DNA of 64,000 nucleotides from Pseudomonadota bacterium (lineage in GTDB: Bacteria; Pseudomonadota; Gammaproteobacteria; Steroidobacterales; Woeseiaceae): positions 30,797-94,796 of the forward strand of contig JAQCAD010000008.1 of NCBI GenBank assembly GCA_027621915.1, given 5' to 3'. Position numbers and translations under genes: made by a program. This document shows positions 1 through 7,574 of this stretch, in pieces; the stretch's first letter is position 1; each line of letters begins with the position of its first letter. Under the pieces are notes generated by a model. It was given only the letters and a program-made list of their open reading frames with translations. It was not told where the DNA came from and made no database searches.

Positions 1-1223
1 GGACCTTTCAGTACCTCTACCGGCCGGAATTTTGACAGGTAAAGCGCAGGGTAGCTTCCAGCGAACAGTCCAACTATTACTATGCCGACAAGCAACAGAC
101 CCAGCGTTACGGGATTCGCAAGAGAAAACGACAACGGTTTTTCAAGGTAAGCAGAGAACGCAGGCAGCGTGACTTCAATGATAGCCACCGCGAGCAACAT
201 GGCGATCGCCGTCAGCAGGATTGACTCGCCCATGAACTGTGTAATCAACTGGCTGCGACTGGCGCCAACCACCTTCCTCACGCCAACTTCGCGGGCCCGT
301 TGAGTTGATCGGGCGGTCGTCAGGTTCATGAAATTGATGCATGCAATCAGCAGTACAAACAATGCTATCGCTGAAAATGTATAGACAGTGTCGATGCTGC
401 CATTGACTCTCCACTCGGTCTCCCGGTCCGACGTCAGGTGAATATCAGGCAACAACTGCAATCCCAGTGCAGAACTGCTCTCGGCATCTTCACTCCAGTG
501 CCTGACAAGAAAATCGTTGAATTGCGCTTCGAGCTTCGCAGGATCATAGCCCCCTGGCAGCCGGACATAGGTGAAATAGTTGTTGCTGCCCCAGCTCTCC
601 AGCTCCTCGGGGCCGACCATTAGTGGAATCGCAGCCATCGAGCCGATCAGCTGGAATTCCATGTGCGTGTTGTCGGGCAGATCCCTGATAACGGCAGTAA
701 CGGTAACGTCAACCTGGTTCATCAGGTTCAGAGTCTGCCCGATTGGATCTTCATTGCCGAAGTAACGTGTGGCGGCTCGTTCCGTCAGGACGATGTCGGT
801 AGGATTCGCGAGTGCAGAGCGGGCATCGCCAGACAGGAAATCCAGATTGAAAAAATCGAATACGTTTGGATCAGCCACAACAAACTGGGTTTCCCGAAAA
901 CGAATGTCACCCCTGGATATTGTGGCCTCTGATTGCAGGATTCTTGTCGCATCCTCGACTTCTGCGAAATCCTGCTTCAGGAGCGGTGCTATTGGCGGCG
1001 CGACCCTGGCGAGCCTCAGGTTGTTGCCGAAGAAATCACGAGTCACACGGTAGGTGCGATCAGCATTTTCCCAGTGTTTGTCGTACGAGATCTCGTAGCG
1101 GACGAACAGCGTAATAATAATGCAGCATGCCAAACCGATCGCAAGACCGACGACGTTGATGGCGCTGAAAAGCGGATTTCCAACAATATTCCGCCAGGCG
1201 ATTTTGAAATAGCTACTTAACAT
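1..1223 (-). CDS. MacB/FtsX-type ABC transporter permease, N-terminal half (cut by window edge)
   Basis: Inner-membrane permease of a MacAB-like export system. Reading the minus strand from the ATG at 1223 gives [20 protein letters not shown], the standard start of the roughly 800-residue permeases with two MacB_PCD/FtsX units. I checked stretches near 300 and 550 and the frame stays open; they read FVLLIACINFMNLTTARS (a membrane helix) and ESWGSNNYFTYVRLPGGYD (periplasmic domain). The last residues in the window, GSYPALYLSKF, are the conserved end of the first FtsX domain, so about 407 residues are present and a second half should follow beyond base 1. The start overlaps the end of the ATPase gene by 11 bases, so the two are translationally coupled. 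Partial only because of the window boundary. Confidence 0.9.
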   Translation of the reverse strand, partial: MLSSYFKIAWRNIVGNPLFSAINVVGLAIGLACCIIITLFVRYEISYDKHWENADRTYRVTRDFFGNNLRLARVAPPIAPLLKQDFAEVEDATRILQSEATISRGDIRFRETQFVVADPNVFDFFNLDFLSGDARSALANPTDIVLTERAATRYFGNEDPIGQTLNLMNQVDVTVTAVIRDLPDNTHMEFQLIGSMAAIPLMVGPEELESWGSNNYFTYVRLPGGYDPAKLEAQFNDFLVRHWSEDAESSSALGLQLLPDIHLTSDRETEWRVNGSIDTVYTFSAIALFVLLIACINFMNLTTARSTQRAREVGVRKVVGASRSQLITQFMGESILLTAIAMLLAVAIIEVTLPAFSAYLEKPLSFSLANPVTLGLLLVGIVIVGLFAGSYPALYLSKFRPVEVLKG

Positions 1224-1923
1224 GACGGGCCTCGATTGCTTGCTCCATGCGGACAACGTTTTCCGACAGGACTCTTCCATCGAGCATATTGACGACGCGA
1301 CTCGCGTGGTCAGCATGTCCCTGATCGTGCGTGACCATGACGATGGTCGTGCCGTCCCCGTTAAGCTGATTCAGGAGCTGGAGTACTTCCTCGCCATTGG
1401 CTGTGTCCAGATTTCCGGTCGGTTCGTCAGCAAGAATGAGTTTCGGGTTCGTCACAACGGCACGCGCAACTGCAACTCGCTGCTGCTGGCCGCCCGAAAG
1501 CTGTTGTGGCCGGTGATCTGCGCGGTGCGCTATGCCAACACGCTCCAGCACTTCTCTGACACTTTGGCTGCGCTTCGCGACTGCTACATCCTGATAAAGA
1601 AGTGGCAGCATGACGTTCTCGGCGACCGTCAGCTCGTCAACGAGATTGAAGCTCTGAAAAATAAAACCGATATTTTTTTTGCGAATGTCAGCAAGCTTTC
1701 TTTCGCTGTAATCTGCGACGTTTTCACCTAGGAAATCGTAACTTCCTGAGTCCGGCGAATCGAGCATACCGATGATGTTCAATAATGTAGACTTGCCGCA
1801 CCCGGACGGCCCCATGATGGCGATGAACTCGCCGGCAGTTACTTCCAGATTGATGTGATTTAGGGCCGTCGTCTCTACATCAGAGGTGCGATAGGCTTTT
1901 GAAAGGTCGTGAATCTTAATCAT
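1213..1923 (-). CDS. ABC transporter ATP-binding protein, MacB/LolD type
   Basis: Cytoplasmic ATPase (236 residues) that powers the neighbouring FtsX-type permease. Visible motifs are the Walker [10 protein letters not shown] near residue 38, the signature [14 protein letters not shown], the Walker [13 protein letters not shown] and the H-loop VTHD. The start at 1923 was chosen over longer readings because AGGAG lies six bases upstream and the protein then begins [11 protein letters not shown], as usual for this family. It follows the adaptor gene by 34 bases and overlaps the permease start by 11, so adaptor, ATPase and permease form one operon. Family knowledge points to export of a peptide, lipid or drug across the envelope; the substrate is not shown by the sequence. 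Confidence 0.95.
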   Translation of the reverse strand: MIKIHDLSKAYRTSDVETTALNHINLEVTAGEFIAIMGPSGCGKSTLLNIIGMLDSPDSGSYDFLGENVADYSERKLADIRKKNIGFIFQSFNLVDELTVAENVMLPLLYQDVAVAKRSQSVREVLERVGIAHRADHRPQQLSGGQQQRVAVARAVVTNPKLILADEPTGNLDTANGEEVLQLLNQLNGDGTTIVMVTHDQGHADHASRVVNMLDGRVLSENVVRMEQAIEARHVK

Positions 1924-1957
1924 TGTTCCGCTCCTGAATTTCGCGTCATTCGTGTTC

Positions 1958-3205
1958 TTATTGGTCGATAAACAAACGCTCGACCTCAATAAAATTCGCA
2001 TACGATGAAATGATGACCTCGTCACCAGCGACGAGGCCACCATCGACCTCGATCATGCTCGGGTTGCGACGACCGAGCTGGACGGGCCGACGTGTTGCAG
2101 TTTTTCTGTCCGGGCCCAAGACGAAAACCCACGCGCCGCCGGTGTCGTTAAAAAATGGACCGCTGGCAAGCAGTACGGCTCGTTCGTTGCTGTCGCCGAG
2201 AACAAGTCTCAGCTGCAGTGTCTGGCCGCGACGAATGTCTGCCGGTGCATCGCCAACAAATCTGAGATCGACTTCGAACTGAGACGCCTGAACTTCCGGA
2301 TATATTTTGCTGACCTCAAGCAGATGATCGCGGCCATTGATTTCCAGTTGCGCCTGCTGGCCGATTCGTACACGGTTGAGATAGAACTCGTTAACCAGCG
2401 CGGTTGCCTTAAAGCGATCAACGTCATCGATCTGCCCGAGGCGCTCGCCGCGTGATTTCGATTCACCGATTTCGGCATTCATCGATGTCAGCTGGCCAGC
2501 GCGTGGCGCACGAATCAGCAGGTTGTCGAGATTGCCACGTGCAAGCGTTAAATTCTTTTCGAGCTGCGAGACCGAACTGTTCAGTTGCTCGATCTGTGCG
2601 AAGCGAACGACCTCGTCCTGCGCCTGGCTTTCTTCGGTAACTACCCTGCGTTTCTTCCAGTACTCCAGCTCATCATTGCTGTTTTCATAGTCAGTTCTGG
2701 AAATAAACTGACTGCCTTCCAGTTCCTCGTAGCGATTGACCAGTCGCGTCAACCGGATAATCTGGTAATCAATTTCAATAAGGTCGCCTTTCAACTTCAA
2801 TCGGTTTTGCTCAATTGCCAGTTGTGTGTTGCGGAGGTTGTTGAGTTGCTCGCTGACCTCAGCCTCGCGAGCGATGACGTCAAGTTGCAGCGATGTATTC
2901 GAGAGGTCGATCAGCGGCTGGCCTTCCTCAACAAAAGCGCCTTCTTCGACGAGGATCGCCTCAACGCGGCCCCCCTCAATAGCATCGAGATAAACGGTCT
3001 TTTCGGGTTCGACATTGGCGCGCAATGGTATGTAGTCCTCATACATGCCGATAGAAACTTCCGCGGTTCGAATTCGTTGTCCATCCAGGGTGAAAGACGT
3101 CGATGTATCGGTGAAGAAAACAATGGCCAGCAGCCCGCCAACGGCTGCGACTGCACCGCCAATCAGCAGCGGCTTACGCGACTTGGTTGTTATTTTTCGG
3201 TCCAT
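1958..3205 (-). CDS. HlyD/MacA-family periplasmic adaptor
   Basis: Membrane-fusion adaptor (415 residues) linking the ABC permease to an outer-membrane channel. It has a single N-terminal membrane anchor (about residues 9-28), a lipoyl-like half (VEAILVEEGAFVEEGQPL), a long Gln/Glu/Leu-rich coiled coil (about residues 90-210), the second lipoyl half (LLIRAPRAGQLTSMNAEIG) and beta-barrel domains. The start at 3205 (MDRKITTK) is preferred over ATG 3241 because the sigma54 promoter at 3253-3269 predicts transcription from about 3242, leaving no leader for the upstream codon; AGGT precedes 3205. It is the first gene of the adaptor-ATPase-permease operon. No TolC-like gene lies next to it, so the outer-membrane partner must be encoded elsewhere. 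Confidence 0.88.
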   Translation of the reverse strand: MDRKITTKSRKPLLIGGAVAAVGGLLAIVFFTDTSTSFTLDGQRIRTAEVSIGMYEDYIPLRANVEPEKTVYLDAIEGGRVEAILVEEGAFVEEGQPLIDLSNTSLQLDVIAREAEVSEQLNNLRNTQLAIEQNRLKLKGDLIEIDYQIIRLTRLVNRYEELEGSQFISRTDYENSNDELEYWKKRRVVTEESQAQDEVVRFAQIEQLNSSVSQLEKNLTLARGNLDNLLIRAPRAGQLTSMNAEIGESKSRGERLGQIDDVDRFKATALVNEFYLNRVRIGQQAQLEINGRDHLLEVSKIYPEVQASQFEVDLRFVGDAPADIRRGQTLQLRLVLGDSNERAVLLASGPFFNDTGGAWVFVLGPDRKTATRRPVQLGRRNPSMIEVDGGLVAGDEVIISSYANFIEVERLFIDQ

Positions 3206-3252
3206 GCCGACCTGGCTGGAATGAGGATTGCCCGTGTTCATACCCAACAGAT

Positions 3253-3269
3253 TGCAATCCGCGTGCCAA
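3253..3269 (-). promoter_or_regulatory. Sigma54 (-24/-12) promoter of the exporter operon
   Basis: On the minus strand this reads TGGCACG, four bases, TTGCA (3268 to 3253), an exact match to the sigma54 consensus with the GG and GC dinucleotides at the correct spacing. It faces the HlyD-ATPase-permease operon and predicts a start near 3242. The divergent neighbour encodes a sigma54-dependent activator, which fits its use. Confidence 0.85.
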
Positions 3270-3291
3270 TGTGGGTCCTCTTTGAAATCAA

Positions 3292-3312
3292 GCACTTACA
3301 CTGCGACAGTGC
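3292..3312. promoter_or_regulatory. Candidate activator-binding dyad 1
   Basis: GCACT and AGTGC flank a nested perfect repeat CACTG-CGA-CAGTG (3299-3311). Its centre is about 63 bases upstream of the predicted sigma54 start, within the usual range for an upstream activating sequence. Binding by the adjacent NtrC-like regulator is inference. Confidence 0.45.
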
Positions 3313-3323
3313 CCCTCGGCTGT

Positions 3324-3343
3324 TCACTTTCGAAAATGAGTGA
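3324..3343. promoter_or_regulatory. Candidate activator-binding dyad 2
   Basis: TCACT and AGTGA are separated by ten bases that include TTTCGAAA. The centre is about 92 bases upstream of the predicted sigma54 start and about 28 bases from dyad 1; both share CACT/AGTG arms. It also lies just upstream of the regulator gene, so it could serve autoregulation. Confidence 0.4.
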
Positions 3344-3378
3344 TCGATTTCGGACATCTGCAGCGATACAGTCATGCA

Positions 3379-4716
3379 ATGATTCTTCGCGCTACAGTTC
3401 TCGTTGTCGACGACGATCCTGATGTCCTTATGGCTGCCAGGCTGTTGCTGCAACAACATTTTGAGCACGTGCTTACGTCTCAGATTCCTGACGCTGTCGA
3501 GTCGATGATGGCAAAGGGACATATCGACGTGTTTCTTGTCGATATGAATTTTGCGATAGGCCGCAACGCGGGCACGGAAGGCCTGCAGTTGCTTGAGCGA
3601 ATTCTGGCGGCGGATCCTGACGCGGTTGTCGTGCTAATGACAGCTTTCGGAGATCTCAACACGGCTGTGCGCGCAATGCGTGATGGCGCAACGGACTTTA
3701 TCTTGAAGCCGTGGCAAAACGACAAGCTGGTCGCGACCCTTAGTGTCGCCGCGAAGCTGCGGCAATCTCGTGCCACTGTTAACGCGTTAAGTGTCCTGCC
3801 GCCGCCCGACGAATTGATCGCTGTGTCTCCACAGATGCGTGAGTTAATGGGTGTCGTCGCCCGGGTTGCTCCGACGGACGCCAATGTCCTGATCAGAGGT
3901 GAGAACGGGACGGGTAAGGAACTGGTTGCGCACGCCCTGCACAGGCAGTCGCGGAGGGCAGACAAGGTGATCGCTACGGTTGATCTCGGCGCTATCGCCT
4001 CAAGCCTTTTTGAAAGCGAACTGTTCGGTCATAAAAAGGGGGCATTCACTGATGCAATCAGTGATCGTGCGGGGCGATTCCAGGCTGCGGATCAGGGCAC
4101 GCTTTTTCTTGATGAGATCGGCAACCTCCCGGCAGCATCACAATCCAAGTTGTTACGCGTTCTCGAAAGCAGGGAGGTCCTGCCGCTTGGTAGCGACCAG
4201 GCTATCCCAATCGACGTGCGGTTGATCTCGGCTACGAATCAACCCCTCGAACAACTTGTAAACGATGGGGCCTTCCGCGAAGATCTACTGTACAGAATCA
4301 ATACTATCGAGATCGTGGTTCCACCTCTTCGTGAACGTGTTGATGATGTCGATGCACTTGTCAGCCATTTCATCAAGGTCTACTCCCGTAAATACCGGCT
4401 GACAGAGAAAACTGTAACGCCAGATGCGAGATCAGCTCTTCGCGCTCATGGCTGGCCCGGCAATGTTCGGGAGCTGTCACACGCCGTTGAGAGGGCACTT
4501 ATCCTCAGCGATCACAATCAGCTGGATACGCCAGACTTCCGGCTTACCACTGGTTCCACGGTTACGGCACATAAATCACTCAACCTGGAGGCTACTGAGC
4601 GACGCATAGTAGCCGAGGCACTTGAAATAGCCGGCGGGAATATATCGCACGCAGCAGTGGCACTCGGGATAACTCGCGCGGCGCTTTACCGTCGCATCGC
4701 GAAGTTTGAGCTGTGA
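3379..4716 (+). CDS. Sigma54-dependent response regulator, NtrC family
   Basis: Transcription activator of 445 residues with three domains. The receiver domain has the acidic pocket DDD at residues 11-13, the phospho-acceptor Asp55 (FLVDMNF), the MTAF Thr and the LKPW Lys. The central AAA+ domain has Walker A GENGTGKE, Walker B GTLFLDEIGNLP and arginine-rich sensor motifs. The C-terminal Fis-type helix-turn-helix includes NISHAAVALGITRAALYRR. The sigma54-contacting loop reads GAFTDA instead of the common GAFTGA. I chose ATG 3379, which puts the receiver domain at the N-terminus as in the family; the ribosome site is weak. It overlaps the kinase gene and is divergent from the exporter operon with its sigma54 promoter, the likely target. 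Confidence 0.93.
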   Translation: MILRATVLVVDDDPDVLMAARLLLQQHFEHVLTSQIPDAVESMMAKGHIDVFLVDMNFAIGRNAGTEGLQLLERILAADPDAVVVLMTAFGDLNTAVRAMRDGATDFILKPWQNDKLVATLSVAAKLRQSRATVNALSVLPPPDELIAVSPQMRELMGVVARVAPTDANVLIRGENGTGKELVAHALHRQSRRADKVIATVDLGAIASSLFESELFGHKKGAFTDAISDRAGRFQAADQGTLFLDEIGNLPAASQSKLLRVLESREVLPLGSDQAIPIDVRLISATNQPLEQLVNDGAFREDLLYRINTIEIVVPPLRERVDDVDALVSHFIKVYSRKYRLTEKTVTPDARSALRAHGWPGNVRELSHAVERALILSDHNQLDTPDFRLTTGSTVTAHKSLNLEATERRIVAEALEIAGGNISHAAVALGITRAALYRRIAKFEL

Positions 4717-6020
4717 AACGACACCATCGGGCACGATTTCGACTTCTGACAGTTGTTCAGATTGCACTGTTGATTACGAGTATTCTGCTTCTCGCCTGGT
4801 CCGTCATGAAGACGGAATTCATTGCTATCCCACTCGTAGTCGGATTTGCTGTGGGATTACAGACCATGGCGCTGCTGCGTCACGTCGAGGCACATGTTGA
4901 TTCTCTCGAAGATTTTTTTTCCGCAGTGAACTATGAGGATTTTACGCGACGATTCATTGGGGACGATGTCGACACCGAGCTGAAAGAAGCTTTCAACCGG
5001 GTGCTGTCGAAATTCCAGGATGCGCGGGCAGAAAGAGAGTTACAGGCCAGTTACCTCGAAACAATCGTACGCCATGTGCCCATTCCTTTTATCGCAGCCA
5101 GGTCGGATGGTGCGGTTACTCTGGTTAACATCCCGGCGCGACAGTTGACAGGTTTGGCAGCTCTGACGCGCATTGACCAACTGGCTGAGCTGGATCTGGC
5201 ACTGCCTGGACTGATGCGCTCCATCGAACCCGGCAGGCAACAATTGCTGCAAACGAAACTACGTGGTGTCCCGGCGGAGCTGCGAGTATCTGTATCGGAA
5301 ATTCGGCTGGCTGCTGGCGTTGAACGTCTTTACTCGATCGAAAACCTGTCCGGCGAATTGACGGCCAGGGAAGCGAGCGCCTGGCGAAACCTGATTCGCG
5401 TATTAACACACGAGATAATGAACACGCTTACGCCGGTAACTTCTCTGGCACAAACCGCAGCAGGACTTCTGGACAATGCGGATGCAAAAGCCGACGTTCG
5501 GCTATCGATCGAAACAATTGCCCGACGCAGCGAAGGGCTGATGACGTTCGTCCTTCGTTATCGTGAGCTTCTCAAGGTGCCGCAACCTGTCCCCACGATT
5601 GTGAGCGTTTTGGACACGCTGCAGGCTGTTCGAACGCTGATGTCTGATGAACTCGCACGTGTACAGGTCGTCATTGATGTAAGTCCCGAAACGCTGGAGG
5701 TATCTGCGGACGGAAACCTGCTGGACCAGGTGTTGCTCAACCTGGTGCGAAACTCGCTTGACGCGCTGAAAGACTCCGGGCAGCCACGACTTGAATTAAG
5801 TGGCCGGCTAAGCTTCGGACGGGTTCTCATTTGCGTCAGGGATAATGGGTGTGGAATCGACGAGGAAACAATCGCGCAAATCTTCGTGCCGTTTTTTACT
5901 ACCAAACGAGAAGGAAGCGGCATCGGCCTAAGTTTGAGCCGTCAGATTATGACTGCGCATGGCGGCGAGATTGCCGTGGAAAGTGACACCAATGGTACGA
6001 TAGCCAGACTGGTATTTTGA
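4713..6020 (+). CDS. Sensor histidine kinase, NtrY-like
   Basis: Membrane sensor kinase (435 residues) and presumed partner of the preceding regulator. Two N-terminal membrane helices (about residues 10-32 and 36-54) are separated by only a few residues, so there is almost no periplasmic sensor loop. A linker and PAS-like region follow, then the H-box [11 protein letters not shown], the N-box [12 protein letters not shown], the G1 box VRDNGCGID and the G2 box GSGIGLSLS. The GTG start at 4713 overlaps the regulator stop (GTGA), which shows translational coupling. The short loop suggests it senses a membrane or cytoplasmic signal, such as envelope stress or flux through the exporter; that is inference. 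Confidence 0.92.
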   Translation: MKRHHRARFRLLTVVQIALLITSILLLAWSVMKTEFIAIPLVVGFAVGLQTMALLRHVEAHVDSLEDFFSAVNYEDFTRRFIGDDVDTELKEAFNRVLSKFQDARAERELQASYLETIVRHVPIPFIAARSDGAVTLVNIPARQLTGLAALTRIDQLAELDLALPGLMRSIEPGRQQLLQTKLRGVPAELRVSVSEIRLAAGVERLYSIENLSGELTAREASAWRNLIRVLTHEIMNTLTPVTSLAQTAAGLLDNADAKADVRLSIETIARRSEGLMTFVLRYRELLKVPQPVPTIVSVLDTLQAVRTLMSDELARVQVVIDVSPETLEVSADGNLLDQVLLNLVRNSLDALKDSGQPRLELSGRLSFGRVLICVRDNGCGIDEETIAQIFVPFFTTKREGSGIGLSLSRQIMTAHGGEIAVESDTNGTIARLVF

Positions 6021-6033
6021 CAAGGTACTTGGA

Positions 6034-7104
6034 ATGAACACCTATCTGCGAATTATGGCGACGTTCATTTTGTGCATTGCCTTCGGAACACAGCCGATGG
6101 CATCTCCACTCTTCGACGATGAAACGAGCCTGACTCTGACGATCGAAGCACCGATGCGTGATGTCATCATGAAGCGAGCGAGTAAGCCTGTGTTTGATAC
6201 TGTCGTTCGCTTCAAAGACTCGTCGGGAACAACAATTGAACTGCACGGGCAATTGGCGCCGCGAGGGAATGCGAGACTTGAGGCGTGTGAGTTTCCACCA
6301 TTGCAGCTTATCTTGAAGAAAAGTGAAACCAGGGGCACAGTTTTTGAGGGACAAGACGACCTGAAGATTGTCACTCAGTGCAATACAACCAGGGATGCCG
6401 AAACGTGGCTGTTGCAGGAATACGGAATTTATCGGGCTTACAACATTGTCACGGATTATTCGTACCGGGTGCGTCGTCTTGAGGTGACCTATCTTGACAG
6501 CACCTCGTCGCGTTGGAGCCGTACGCAGCCTGCGTTCTTTATCGAGTCGACCGGCGAACTGGCAAAACGAATGCAGCTTGAAACGATCAGGCCGCCAGCC
6601 GTCGGGCCTGACCAGTTTAATAGAGCGGAACTTACTAATAACGTCTTGTTCCAATTACTTATTGCAAATACGGACTTTGCAATGAAGAAAGGCCCAACCG
6701 GTGAAGGCTGTTGTCACAACGGCCGGGTGCTGACAGAGCCCGGGCAGCAAAAAGACTGGGTCTTTGTGCCGTATGACTTCGATCAGGCCGGAATCATCAA
6801 AACGAACTATGCACTGCCCGATCAGAGGCTTGGTATCAGGGCTGTGACTACCCGCCTGTATCGGGGGTTTTGCTGGCAGAGCGATTATTTGCCCGCTGCG
6901 ATGGATCGATTCCGCGAACTCCGTGAAGAAATTACGACGGCACTGATTCCGCAAGAGGTGTCGCCAACCAGGCAAAAGCGGATAAAGGCCTATATTGGCG
7001 GGTTTTATAAAATTATTGACGATCCAAACGAAATGAAAAAGAGGATTGCAGATACGTGTCGTGGGCCGGATACGTATCCGATCAGAAAGACGAGAACATC
7101 CTGA
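6034..7104 (+). CDS. Secreted protein of unknown function, weakly CotH/kinase-like
   Basis: A 356-residue protein with a cleavable signal peptide (about residues 1-23, ending near PMAS). I do not recognise it firmly. The order of motifs (RGNARLEACEFPPL, DDLKIVTQC, EYGIYRAYN, NTDFAMKKGP, FVPYDFDQAG) recalls CotH-type atypical kinases, where Asn/Asp and a D-F-D element sit at similar places, but this is only a resemblance. It has several cysteines, including CCHNGR, that could form disulfides in the periplasm. It begins 13 bases after the kinase gene, so it is probably co-transcribed with the two-component system and may be a periplasmic output or sensing partner. Confidence 0.75.
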   Translation: MNTYLRIMATFILCIAFGTQPMASPLFDDETSLTLTIEAPMRDVIMKRASKPVFDTVVRFKDSSGTTIELHGQLAPRGNARLEACEFPPLQLILKKSETRGTVFEGQDDLKIVTQCNTTRDAETWLLQEYGIYRAYNIVTDYSYRVRRLEVTYLDSTSSRWSRTQPAFFIESTGELAKRMQLETIRPPAVGPDQFNRAELTNNVLFQLLIANTDFAMKKGPTGEGCCHNGRVLTEPGQQKDWVFVPYDFDQAGIIKTNYALPDQRLGIRAVTTRLYRGFCWQSDYLPAAMDRFRELREEITTALIPQEVSPTRQKRIKAYIGGFYKIIDDPNEMKKRIADTCRGPDTYPIRKTRTS

Positions 7105-7172
7105 TATTTGCGGCGGGACTGACATCATCGAAATCGATCGACGCCTCATTAATTAGCAAACGGAGTATTGAA

Positions 7173-7556
7173 ATGATTAGGAAGCCAGTCCAGGTTGTTG
7201 CTTGCAGTATGTTGTGTTTGTTTTTCACCGCTTCAAACAGCGAAATGCTTGTTGCCCAGTTTGAGGGAACGGGTAACAAGACAACCCTCGAATTTACGGC
7301 CGAGGCTCCGTGGATTCTCGACTGGCGAATCAACAGCGACTACAACAAGATGGTCTCTTTCGATCTGGACCTTATCGACGGCACTACAGGCGTATTGGTT
7401 GGCAATATCAAAAGTGCAAAACAACTTGGCAATGGCGTCAGGTTGTTCGAAAAAGGCGGAAAATACAAATTTCGCATTAACGCCTCATTCATTCGCTGGC
7501 ATCTTAAAGTTAAAGAGCTCACCGCCGAGGAAGCCAAGCTCTATACGCCGCGATGA
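7173..7556 (+). CDS. Small secreted protein of unknown function
   Basis: A 127-residue protein with an N-terminal signal peptide (MIRKPVQVVACSMLCLFFTA) followed by a domain rich in beta-strand pattern (LEFTAEAPWILDWRI, YKFRINASFIRWHLKV). I do not recognise a family. The start at 7173 was chosen because GGAG lies upstream and the reading then begins with a signal peptide; a longer reading from 7056 would overlap the previous gene. It lies downstream of the kinase and the secreted 356-residue protein and is probably the last gene of that operon. The alternation of charged and aromatic residues suggests a small beta-sandwich, which is inference. Confidence 0.7.
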   Translation: MIRKPVQVVACSMLCLFFTASNSEMLVAQFEGTGNKTTLEFTAEAPWILDWRINSDYNKMVSFDLDLIDGTTGVLVGNIKSAKQLGNGVRLFEKGGKYKFRINASFIRWHLKVKELTAEEAKLYTPR

Positions 7557-7574
7557 CTCTTTAATCTTAAGAGT
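7556..7574. terminator. Weak hairpin between convergent genes
   Basis: ACTCTT and AAGAGT pair around a seven-base loop, placed exactly between two converging stop codons. The stem is short and AT-rich, so its role as a bidirectional terminator is uncertain. Confidence 0.3.

Noticed and set aside
1213..1923. Frameshift between exporter ATPase and permease
   Set aside because: The 11-base overlap is a normal coupled start; both proteins have complete family ends at the junction.
2585..3343. Plus-strand open frame of 252 codons
   Set aside because: It lies antisense to the HlyD adaptor, which has full domain support, and shows no recognisable motif.
5947..6654. Minus-strand open frame of 235 codons
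   Set aside because: It is antisense to the secreted 356-residue protein; the plus-strand gene has a signal peptide and operon context.
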